Part shown: positions 26,138 to 33,281 of the stretch, piece by piece
Numbering within the stretch: the first letter of the stretch is position 1
How the letters are laid out: the number at the start of each line of letters is the position of its first letter
Source: Oscillospiraceae bacterium
GTDB taxonomy: Bacteria > Bacillota > Clostridia > Oscillospirales > Oscillospiraceae
Length of the DNA: 64,000 nucleotides
NCBI GenBank assembly: GCA_015068125.1
Contig: SVLD01000007.1
Location: forward strand, 1-64,000
Direction of reading: 5' to 3'
The notes under the pieces: generated by a model
The model's database searches: none
Told to the model about the DNA's origin: nothing
The model's input: only the letters and a program-made list of their open reading frames with translations
Position numbers and translations under genes: made by a program

Positions 26138-26638
26138 CTATTTTTCCGAGTATAACTTATCCAACTCCCACTGCTTAGGGTTGTTTATAATATATTCTGC
26201 AATTTCATCATAGTCTTCACGCCCGCGAATCACATGCTCATAAAATGAAGTTTGGAACAACTTATCAATCGGTCGTAGTTTCTTACATGCCCTTGTTGTC
26301 AGTGATTTATATGCACAAATAATACCCGTGATCGTAGGGTGCTGGCTGTCTCCCGCCGCTTCCTCCAACAAAAGGATCGCATGAATGTGGTTGGGCATGA
26401 CCACATATTGATCGATTTTTAAAGAAGGATATCTCTTCTCCAACAGAAATAGCTGCTCCTCCGCAATTTTGCCGTATGCGGTATATTGGATTTCGGCGGG
26501 ACCAATGCCCCGCCCTACAATGTTTGATAACAAACAGCGTCTGTTATGGGTGCAGATCGTGACATAATACGCACCGGCGGTACTATAATCATAGTCATCT
26601 AGGCGAGGGTGTTTTCTTCGTGGTAAGCAACAATCCAT
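26138..26638 (-). CDS. REP-associated tyrosine transposase (RAYT, IS200/IS605-like)
   Basis: A 166-residue Y1-type HUH transposase. The HUH motif is HIH at residues 84-86 within YVVMPNHIHAI; the catalytic Tyr is probably Y110 in AYKSLTT. RAYTs are domesticated single-copy transposases that act on REP palindromes. REP-like units flank the cassette, and two diverged copies lie inside the gene itself, encoding residues 41-48 (VGRGIGPA) and 94-101 (AAGDSQHP). I start it at ATG 26638 (MDCCLPRRKHPRL), as in other RAYTs; the open frame continues upstream into a hairpin (26667-26698) from a TTG. Confidence 0.9.
   Translation of the reverse strand: MDCCLPRRKHPRLDDYDYSTAGAYYVTICTHNRRCLLSNIVGRGIGPAEIQYTAYGKIAEEQLFLLEKRYPSLKIDQYVVMPNHIHAILLLEEAAGDSQHPTITGIICAYKSLTTRACKKLRPIDKLFQTSFYEHVIRGREDYDEIAEYIINNPKQWELDKLYSEK
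26334..26359. repeat. REP-like sequence inside the RAYT gene, copy 1
   Basis: 21 of 26 bases match the REP unit at 25178 in the same orientation (GTAGGG ... CTCCCGCCGC). It is in frame and encodes part of the RAYT protein after the HUH motif. Confidence 0.65.
26494..26518. repeat. REP-like sequence inside the RAYT gene, copy 2
   Basis: 22 of 25 bases match the REP unit in the inverted orientation (CGGCGGGA ... CCCCGCCCTAC). It is in frame and encodes the VGRGIGPA segment. Confidence 0.7.
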
Positions 26639-26715
26639 AAATATCACCAATGCTATTATATAATAAAATCCGCAGACAGGCAATACTATCTGCGGATTAT
26701 TGATTGTTTGGGATT

Positions 26716-26780
26716 GGCGGCGGGAGCAAGCCCCCGCCCTAGAATAACATCCTTATTTGGTGCCGCCCTTGGGCGGCTTG
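26716..26780. repeat. REP-like element and right inverted repeat of the RAYT cassette
   Basis: 26716-26741 is an exact inverted copy, over 26 bases, of the left REP unit. 26745-26780 mirrors 25104-25141 with a few changes and includes a GCCGCCC / GGGCGGC hairpin followed by CTTGCTTTTTG, a possible terminator in the plus direction. Confidence 0.75.
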
Positions 26781-26790
26781 CTTTTTGTTT

Positions 26791-27963
26791 TCAAAACAGA
26801 GCACCTTGTGCTCTCAAGATTCTCTGCAGCTCCGATACATCCAATGTTGCGAATGTATCCTTCGTTTTCAGACATATCGCCGCAGCAGTGCCGGCAGCCT
26901 GACCAGTCAGGGCGCAAACGGGGATCACCCGGGCCACCTCCCAGCCTTCGCCGTCGGCAGAAACGATGCGGCCCGCCGTAATCAAATTGCTTACCTGCCG
27001 GTTGTACAGGCATTGGTACGGCATATGGAACACCGGCCCCCGGTTGCGAAAATCGCCGAAGGTGCCGATGCTGTCCTCACAGCAGTCCTGTTTGCCTGTA
27101 AAGGTGGCTTCTCCCACCAGGCACCGGATCTTGCGGTACTGGGGCATAGTGGGAATGGAGGTCAGCTCCCGGTCATTTTTAGATTGGTCCTTGATGTGGT
27201 CAAACATAGCCTGCTTGCCCCATGCGATAAAGGCATTCTCCGCATCAGAATTATATTCCGTCAGCAGCGGATGATCTTCAGGATGTCCCTGACCAGAAGC
27301 CACAGCACCCCGCATGATCCATTTACGGAATACCGTTTCATCCGGCGAAGCAGTATCTTCCCTTGTAAAACCGTGGGCAACATAGGTAAGGTAGTTCGTA
27401 CCCATTCGGGTAGGCAGTCCAGCTCCCACGCAGACAGAGGCATCGCCGGTGGCATCTACCACAAATCTGCAGGCGTAGAATTCCTTGCCGGACACCGTTT
27501 CAGCTACGATACCGGCAACCTTGCCGTTTTCCATGACGGGATAGGTGGCCATGGTATCAAAGCGGATGGTAACACCGCTTTCCTTTACCCAGACATCCAG
27601 TGCCAAGGAAAACACCGTGGGAGAATATTTGGTCGCAAACCGGTCATAACGACAGCGATTACGCCCCTCTCCGCCCCATTGGGCAGGCAGGTTCTCCATG
27701 CCATAGCGGATAGACAGCCGCAGCAATTCCTCACCGATGCCGCCAACCACCTGCTTGCCGTTGCCGTCGCACAGGGGTTCGTACCAGTTGATCAGTCCTA
27801 CGGTAGCCAGGCCACCCAGATTGATCTGCTTTTCCACCAGTAAGGTTTTCGCGCCGTTTCGGGCAGCTGCCACCGCAGCAGCCACGCCGCCGATGCCGCC
27901 GCCTACCACGATGATATCATAATCACCCTTGAAGGTTACTTCTCTTGTATCGCAATAATTCAC
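26791..27963 (-). CDS. FAD-dependent oxidoreductase
   Basis: A 390-residue flavoprotein of the FAD_oxidored (PF12831-like) type. The Rossmann loop DIIVVGGGIGGVAAAVAAARNG near residue 15 binds FAD, and EKQINLGGLATVGL is the following ADP-binding/glycine-rich part; VVDATGDASVCVGAGLPTR lies at the second FAD motif. The substrate is unknown. The likely start is GTG 27963, eight bases after the thrS stop; a longer frame reaches back into thrS. It appears to be co-transcribed with thrS. Confidence 0.82.
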   Translation of the reverse strand: MNYCDTREVTFKGDYDIIVVGGGIGGVAAAVAAARNGAKTLLVEKQINLGGLATVGLINWYEPLCDGNGKQVVGGIGEELLRLSIRYGMENLPAQWGGEGRNRCRYDRFATKYSPTVFSLALDVWVKESGVTIRFDTMATYPVMENGKVAGIVAETVSGKEFYACRFVVDATGDASVCVGAGLPTRMGTNYLTYVAHGFTREDTASPDETVFRKWIMRGAVASGQGHPEDHPLLTEYNSDAENAFIAWGKQAMFDHIKDQSKNDRELTSIPTMPQYRKIRCLVGEATFTGKQDCCEDSIGTFGDFRNRGPVFHMPYQCLYNRQVSNLITAGRIVSADGEGWEVARVIPVCALTGQAAGTAAAICLKTKDTFATLDVSELQRILRAQGALF

Positions 27964-27970
27964 GGAGATC

Positions 27971-29767
27971 TTACACTTCCTTGCTCTTGGTAGCAATTTC
28001 CATGAGGCACATGGCAATAAATTCGTCCGGGGTCATGGCACCCAGGTCCTCGCCCTTACGGGTACGGACGGAAACGGTGCCGTTTTCCATATCCCGATCA
28101 CCGATGACCAGCATATAGGGGATCTTCTGCAGCTGTGCCTCCCGGATCTTATAGCCCAGCTTTTCGCTGCGGCAGTCGGTCTCGGCGTGAATGCTCACAG
28201 CATTGAGCTTAGCGGCCAGTTCCTTGGCACACTCGTGAGCCCGGTCAGTAATGGGCAGCACTTTGACCTGGGTGGGCATCATCCACAGAGGCAGAGCGCC
28301 GGCGTAACGCTCGATGAGGTAAGCCAGGGTACGCTCGTAGCAGCCCAGGCTGGTGCGGTGGATGATATAGGGGGTCTTCTTCTGGCCGTCGGCATCGGTA
28401 TATTCCATGCCGAACTTCTGGGCCAGCAGCATATCGATCTGGATGGTGACGATGGTATCTTCCTTGCCGAAAACATTCTTATACTGAATGTCCAGCTTGG
28501 GGCCGTAGAAAGCAGCCTCATCGATGCCGATCTCGTACTTGACACCCAGGTTATCCAGAATGTCGCCCATAACGCGCTGGGCTTCCTCCCACTGCTCAGG
28601 CGTACCCTCGTACTTGATGCCGGCACGGGCAGGATCCCACTGGCTGAAGCGGAAGGTGCAGTTTTCCAGCATGCCCACAGTATCCAGGCAGTATTTTGCC
28701 AGCTCCAGGCAGCCCTTGAACTCTTCTTCCAGCTGATCGGGGCGGAGCACCAGGTGGCCCTCGGAAATGGTGAACTGGCGGACACGGATCAGGCCGTGCA
28801 TCTCGCCGCTGTCCTCGTTACGGAACAGGGTGGAAGTTTCACCCAAGCGCATGGGCAGGTCACGGTAGGATCTTGCTCTATTCAAATAGACCTGGTACTG
28901 GAAGGGGCAGGTCATGGGACGCAGGGCGAAGCACTCCCTCTCCTCGTCATCAGGATCGCCCATGATGAACATGCCGTCGCGGTAGTGATCCCAGTGACCG
29001 GAGATTTTAAACAGATCCCGCTTGGCCATCAGAGGGGTTTTGGTCAGCAGGTAGCCACGCTTCTGCTCCTCGTCCTCCACCCAGCGCTGCAGCGTCTGGA
29101 TCACTCTGGCGCCCTTGGGCAGCAGGATGGGCAGGCCCTGGCCGATTTCTTCGACAGTAGTGAAGAATTCCAGCTCACGACCCAGCTTATTGTGATCACG
29201 CTTCAGTGCCTCCTCCTGAGCTACCAGATAGGCATCCAGTTCGTCCTTGCTGGGGAAGCCGATGCCGTAGATTCTCTGGAGCATCTTGCGGTTGGAATCA
29301 CCGCGCCAGTAGGCACCGCAGGACTTGGTGAGCTTAAAGCCATTGTGGCGCACCCGGCCGGTATGATCCAGGTGGGGGCCGGCGCAGAGGTCGGTAAACT
29401 CGCCCTGGGTGTAGAAAGAAATAACCGCATCCTCGGGCAGGTCTTCGATGAGTTCCTTCTTGTAGGGCTCATTGTGGGCTTCTGCCCAGGCGATAGCCTC
29501 CTGCCGGGGTTTTTCGCTGCGCTCCAGGCGGATGCGCTCCTTGCAGATCTTCTTCATCTCCCCTTCGATCTGGGTCAGATGCTCAGGCGTGAAGGAGAAG
29601 GGAGCATCAAAGTCGTAGTACCAGCCCTCGTCGATGGCAGGGCCAATGGCCAGCTGAACCTCCGGCCACAGACGCTTGACAGCCTGTGCCATGATGTGGC
29701 TGCAGGTATGCCAGAAGGTCTTGCGGTACTCCGGGTTTTCAAAGGTGTACAGGTTTTCGTTTTCCAT
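27971..29767 (-). CDS. thrS: Threonyl-tRNA synthetase (ThrS), lacking the TGS domain
   Basis: A 598-residue class II synthetase that charges tRNA-Thr. The editing domain comes first (HTCSHIMAQAVKRL near residue 20, YDFDAPFSF, DLCAGPHLDHTG), then the catalytic core with RPMTCPFQYQVYLNRARSY, RFSQWDPA and YIIHRTSLGCYERTLAYL, and the C-terminal anticodon-binding domain (MMPTQVKVLPITD). The usual N-terminal TGS domain of about 60 residues is missing, and no alternative start before ATG 29767 would supply it. GGAGGAAAAC gives a good ribosome site. A T-box leader precedes it. Confidence 0.96.
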   Translation of the reverse strand: MENENLYTFENPEYRKTFWHTCSHIMAQAVKRLWPEVQLAIGPAIDEGWYYDFDAPFSFTPEHLTQIEGEMKKICKERIRLERSEKPRQEAIAWAEAHNEPYKKELIEDLPEDAVISFYTQGEFTDLCAGPHLDHTGRVRHNGFKLTKSCGAYWRGDSNRKMLQRIYGIGFPSKDELDAYLVAQEEALKRDHNKLGRELEFFTTVEEIGQGLPILLPKGARVIQTLQRWVEDEEQKRGYLLTKTPLMAKRDLFKISGHWDHYRDGMFIMGDPDDEERECFALRPMTCPFQYQVYLNRARSYRDLPMRLGETSTLFRNEDSGEMHGLIRVRQFTISEGHLVLRPDQLEEEFKGCLELAKYCLDTVGMLENCTFRFSQWDPARAGIKYEGTPEQWEEAQRVMGDILDNLGVKYEIGIDEAAFYGPKLDIQYKNVFGKEDTIVTIQIDMLLAQKFGMEYTDADGQKKTPYIIHRTSLGCYERTLAYLIERYAGALPLWMMPTQVKVLPITDRAHECAKELAAKLNAVSIHAETDCRSEKLGYKIREAQLQKIPYMLVIGDRDMENGTVSVRTRKGEDLGAMTPDEFIAMCLMEIATKSKEV

Positions 29768-29800
29768 TTTGTTTTCCTCCTTTTACTTGGGGAAGGCATA

Positions 29801-30048
29801 AAAAATACCCACCCCTGACGAAATCAGGGGTGGGATACAAGTCGTTCTCATATTCCACGGTTCCACCCTGGTTGCTCCCCGCGGGAAGCCACTCATTGAC
29901 GCTTTAACGGGCGCACCCGTCCGGGCATTTCCGCCCGGCGGCTCAAAAGTGGTATCCTCTCCGGCAGGGGTACGGATGCCTTGCACCAAAATGGCATCCT
30001 CTCTGGGAATCTTACCGCAGAGGCGTGTCTTTCTCACAGCCTTTACAT
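29801..30048 (-). promoter_or_regulatory. T-box riboswitch controlling thrS
   Basis: On the minus strand the T-box core AGGGTGGAACCG lies within 29875-29855, and a strong terminator (stem CCCACCCCTGA / TCAGGGGTGGG, 29836-29801, followed by TATTTTTT) ends the leader about 30 bases before thrS. The upstream part folds into stem I; an ACC triplet at 29953-29951 in an A-rich stretch is a plausible Thr specifier. Uncharged tRNA-Thr would bind and favour readthrough. The motif and terminator are seen; the specifier position is inference. Confidence 0.93.
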
Positions 30049-30054
30049 GGAGCA

Positions 30055-30083
30055 AATTTAGCACAGATACGAAAAAAAGTCAA
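30055..30083 (-). promoter_or_regulatory. Sigma-A promoter of thrS
   Basis: On the minus strand TTGACT (30083-30078), a 17-nt spacer and TAAATT (30060-30055), just upstream of the T-box leader. Confidence 0.7.
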
Positions 30084-30320
30084 TCCCCGGGGAGGAAAAA
30101 GCACAAATTTTTCCTGATTTTCGGTCACCATAACACGGTTATTTCAGCGTTTATTTTCGGTTGCGTAATTTTGGATGTTATGTTAACAAGTCCCGAAAAA
30201 TCCACTACATCTTGTGTGTTTCCGTATATTTTTTGCGTATATTTTGGATAAGAGTTTACATAATCAAATTTACATAATTTTCAAAAAAGTTGCTGTTTTC
30301 TGGCGTTTTTTAGAAAAAGC

Positions 30321-30348
30321 TTGACTTTTTGAGCAATAATGTTATAAT
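30321..30348 (+). promoter_or_regulatory. Sigma-A promoter and leader of the YabE-like gene
   Basis: TTGACT (30321-30326), a 16-nt spacer and TATAAT (30343-30348). The transcript has a leader of about 95 bases with an inverted repeat TGTAACC (30380-30386) / GGTTACA (30415-30421) just ahead of the ribosome site AAAGGAGGT. I see no known riboswitch in it. The AT-rich bases 30084-30320 hold no gene I can support. Confidence 0.75.
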
Positions 30349-30453
30349 ACACCCGAATATCCATTCATATAATTCAATTTGTAACCACCCTTGCTACCCT
30401 ATTTTCGGGCCGCAGGTTACACCTTATATGCACCTTGAAAGGAGGTACATCCT

Positions 30454-31563
30454 GTGCTGGAATGCAACCGTTCCATGAAGAAAAGAATCACATGGCTCAC
30501 CCGGATCATCGCCATTGTGCTGCCTGTCGTGTGCATCGTTGTTTTGCTTTCGCAGACCGTATTGGCACTGAATACATACGTGATCAACGACGGCGAACGC
30601 ACTAAGGTCCACACCACCTGGGCAACGGATCCCATTGAAGTTCTGAACGAAGCCGGCTTCACCCTGGGCGCTGAGGATACTTACACCACCCAGCCCGGTG
30701 ATGGGATGTCCGAAATCACGATCCAACGTCTGCAGACGGTTACCATCATTTACGGACAAACCAAAACCGAATTGACCACCTATGGCGAAACCGTCTCCTC
30801 CCTGCTGGAGCGGGCCGGAATCACACTGACCGGAGATGATGCTACTTCCATCTCTCTGTCCGCCAACACCTACGACGGTATGACCGTGACCATCTCCCGG
30901 ACACGGCTGGCCGAGGAAATCCGCACTGCAGAGATTCCCTTTGAAACCTACTATTGCTACGCACCCATGCTGGCGGATGACCAGCAGGTACTTCTGACCA
31001 AGGGTGTCGTTGGCCAGGCTGAGATTACCTCTCAGGTTCTGACCATTGACGGCACCGAGATCAGTCGTACCGTACTGACCGAGACTGAGGTTATCGCCCC
31101 TGTGACCCAGGTAATTGCCGTGGGCAACAAGGACATCATCCCCGAGCTCCCCATTGAAGGCCCCTCCGCAGAGATTATTGAGAAAATGCAAAAGGACGCC
31201 CTGGCCGGCATGCCTATCATCGGCGACGGCGTGATCATCACCCCCAAGGGCGAAGTCCTGAGCTACTCCAGCGCGGATCTCTACGTAGCAACCGCCTACC
31301 ACAACACGGATCCCGGCTGCACCATCTGGACGGCCATCGGCACCCTGTGCCGCGTGGGCGCCATCGCAGTGGACCCCACCGTCATCCCCTACGGAACTGA
31401 GATGTACATCGTTTCCAACGACGGCAAATACATCTACGGCATTGCAACTGCAGAGGATTGCGGCAAGTCCATCAAGGGCAACCGCATCGACCTGTACTTC
31501 GATACCACCGATGAATGCTGGGAATTCGGCATTCGGGACTGCACCGTTTATTTCCTCAACTGA
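30454..31563 (+). CDS. YabE-like cell-wall protein (DUF348, G5 and 3D domains)
   Basis: A 369-residue secreted or membrane-anchored protein. One N-terminal helix (residues 14-35) is followed by two ubiquitin-like DUF348 modules (about 40-140), a G5 domain (about 150-235) and a C-terminal 3D domain (about 275-369). The 3D domain has the three conserved Asp residues in VDPTVIPYGTEMYI, AEDCG and RIDLYFDTTDE. Similar YabE/Rpf-type proteins are peptidoglycan-cleaving or remodelling factors acting in growth or spore outgrowth. The start GTG 30454 lies 7 bases after AAAGGAGGT; ATG 30475 is an alternative. ksgA follows, as yabE and ksgA are near each other in Bacillus. Confidence 0.88.
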   Translation: MLECNRSMKKRITWLTRIIAIVLPVVCIVVLLSQTVLALNTYVINDGERTKVHTTWATDPIEVLNEAGFTLGAEDTYTTQPGDGMSEITIQRLQTVTIIYGQTKTELTTYGETVSSLLERAGITLTGDDATSISLSANTYDGMTVTISRTRLAEEIRTAEIPFETYYCYAPMLADDQQVLLTKGVVGQAEITSQVLTIDGTEISRTVLTETEVIAPVTQVIAVGNKDIIPELPIEGPSAEIIEKMQKDALAGMPIIGDGVIITPKGEVLSYSSADLYVATAYHNTDPGCTIWTAIGTLCRVGAIAVDPTVIPYGTEMYIVSNDGKYIYGIATAEDCGKSIKGNRIDLYFDTTDECWEFGIRDCTVYFLN

Positions 31564-31578
31564 TTTGGGATTGCAAAA

Positions 31579-31622
31579 CCGCCTTTCTTCTGTTATGATA
31601 TCGGGAGAAAGGCGGATTTTTT
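31579..31622 (+). terminator. Terminator between the YabE-like gene and ksgA
   Basis: Arms CCGCCTTTCT and AGAAAGGCGG with a 17-nt loop, followed by ATTTTTT. The last T-run touches the ksgA start codon and the right arm may double as part of the ksgA ribosome site. Confidence 0.75.
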
Positions 31623-32483
31623 ATGGTTAATGTATGTGATATTCAAGTCATGAAGCCGTTGCTTGCCGATCATGGCTTCCATTTTTCCAAAGCCAAAGGA
31701 CAGAATTTTCTCATCGCACAGTGGGTGCCGGAATCCATCGCCCAGCAAGCCGGAGTGGATGCTTCTGCCGGCGTACTGGAGATCGGCCCGGGCATCGGCC
31801 CGCTGACCCAGCAGTTGTGTCTGCATGCAGGCAAAGTCTGCGCTGTGGAAGTGGATACCCGGTTGGAGCCGATTTTGAATCAGACCGTAGGAGAATTTTC
31901 CAATCTGGAGATTCTTTGGGGCGATGTTCTGAAGCAGGATATTGCCGCCCTGGTAGCTGAAAAATTCGACGGATTGCGGCCTATGGCCTGCGCCAATCTC
32001 CCCTACTACATCACCTCCCCCATTCTCAGCGCCCTGCTGGAAGCAGATTGCTTTGATTCGGTAACAGTCATGGTGCAAAAGGAAGTAGCGCAGCGGATCG
32101 CGGCAGCCCCCGGCACCCCGGATTACAGCGCGTTTACCGTATTTTGTCAGTATTACGCTGAGCCGGAGCTGCTGTTCGATGTGCCGCCCCACTGCTTTAT
32201 GCCCCAGCCCAAGGTGACCTCTGCAGTCATCACCCTAAAGGTCAGAAAGCAGCGCAACTGGGATATCGCCGATCCGGATATTTTCTTCCGGCTGATCCGC
32301 GCCAGCTTCGCCATGCGCCGCAAGAAGCTCAGCAACGGTCTGGCCGCCGGTTTCCCCGAGCTGGGCAAGGCCGGTGCAGCGGAAGTGATCCTGGCCGCAG
32401 GCTTTGATGAAAATGTCCGGGGAGAAACCCTCTCCATCCCGGAATTTGCCCGCATCGCCAACGAGATCGCCAAAAGAAGATAA
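31623..32483 (+). CDS. rsmA: 16S rRNA dimethyladenosine transferase (KsgA/RsmA)
   Basis: A 286-residue methyltransferase that dimethylates A1518 and A1519 in helix 45 of 16S rRNA late in small-subunit assembly. AKGQNFLIAQWVPESIAQ at the N-terminus, GVLEIGPGIGPLTQQL as SAM-binding motif I, and ANLPYYITSPILSALL with the catalytic NLPY are diagnostic. Length is normal. It starts at ATG 31623 right at the end of a hairpin, with only AAGGCGG as ribosome site, which may keep expression low. Confidence 0.95.
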   Translation: MVNVCDIQVMKPLLADHGFHFSKAKGQNFLIAQWVPESIAQQAGVDASAGVLEIGPGIGPLTQQLCLHAGKVCAVEVDTRLEPILNQTVGEFSNLEILWGDVLKQDIAALVAEKFDGLRPMACANLPYYITSPILSALLEADCFDSVTVMVQKEVAQRIAAAPGTPDYSAFTVFCQYYAEPELLFDVPPHCFMPQPKVTSAVITLKVRKQRNWDIADPDIFFRLIRASFAMRRKKLSNGLAAGFPELGKAGAAEVILAAGFDENVRGETLSIPEFARIANEIAKRR

Positions 32484-32486
32484 AAG

Positions 32487-32516
32487 TAAGCACCTCCGAT
32501 ACCGGAGGTGCTTTGC
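32487..32516. terminator. Bidirectional terminator after ksgA
   Basis: Arms AAGCACCTCCG and CGGAGGTGCTT (with TTGCTTATT after) between convergent genes. Confidence 0.85.
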
Positions 32517-32519
32517 TTA

Positions 32520-33173
32520 TTATTGGATACGAATCAACGTGATGGGATAAAAGGCTTCATTTAAGAAAGAAGCGCCGCCGTTATTGACCACCGACATCAG
32601 CGTCAGGGTATTTTGGGTGATTTCGTAAATCTCGTACATCCCTTCATCGATGGAGAATTCCAAGCCGGCAGAGGTATACAGCTTACCGTCCTCTGCTTTG
32701 TAATTTCCGTCAAAGGTGCAGTCCGCCACCATTTGATCCCGGATCTCCTGTCCCAGCGCCTGGTCAATGAGGGCATCGGGGGCAATTCCCTTCTCCGCCA
32801 TAAATTCATCCACAGTCTGGGTAGAGCTGGACGCGTCGATCAGATCCTGCACAAAATACCGCAGGCCGTTGGACAGCTTGAATTTCAGCTGCTCAATGGC
32901 AGTATCCAGCTTGTTTTGATCCACCGTCATGCTGTATGTTCCATCGTCACGGAAGGTCATCACCAGCGTCAGCCGGAATTCCTCCACAGTCCAGTATTCC
33001 GCCAGACCTTCCCCGGCAACAGATTGGATCATCTGGTTAAAGAGGGGCGCATAGTTCACATCGCCCTCCCAGGTACCGATGAGCGCATCGGTTTCCTTGG
33101 AACAGCCAGCAAAGCACAGAAGTGCGGCGGCAGTCATCAGCACTGCCAGCGCCAGAGAAAGGGCTCTTTTCAT
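32520..33173 (-). CDS. Lipoprotein of unknown function
   Basis: A 217-residue secreted protein. The signal peptide ends in a lipobox FAGC with the lipid-bearing Cys24. The mature part starts GTWEGDVNYAPLFNQ, and the pattern G-T-W-E-G with later DDGTYSMTVDQ resembles lipocalin-like or copper-resistance-like ligand-binding lipoproteins of clostridia, but I cannot name the family. The start is ATG 33173 behind GAAAGGAGTCGC. It stands alone between terminators. Confidence 0.75.
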   Translation of the reverse strand: MKRALSLALAVLMTAAALLCFAGCSKETDALIGTWEGDVNYAPLFNQMIQSVAGEGLAEYWTVEEFRLTLVMTFRDDGTYSMTVDQNKLDTAIEQLKFKLSNGLRYFVQDLIDASSSTQTVDEFMAEKGIAPDALIDQALGQEIRDQMVADCTFDGNYKAEDGKLYTSAGLEFSIDEGMYEIYEITQNTLTLMSVVNNGGASFLNEAFYPITLIRIQ

Positions 33174-33242
33174 GGTAAGCGACTCCTTTCGACAGGAATT
33201 TACACCATTTTACAACAAAAAAACCTTGCTGTCAATAAAACA

Positions 33243-33273
33243 CTGCGCCTCCGATCTGAGATCGGAGGCGCAG
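33243..33273. terminator. Terminator of the BspA-like gene
   Basis: A near-perfect palindrome (CTGCGCCTCCGATC / GATCGGAGGCGCAG) directly after the stop of the leucine-rich-repeat gene. On the minus strand it is followed by TGTTTTATTG. Confidence 0.8.
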
Positions 33274-33281
33274 AACATTAA

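Noticed and set aside
28187-29818. Long plus-strand open frame opposite thrS
   Set aside because: Mirror of the conserved synthetase sequence, no family features and no ribosome site.
30349-30437. Possible c-di-AMP (ydaO) riboswitch before the YabE-like gene
   Set aside because: The conserved ydaO core is not present; only a simple inverted repeat is seen.
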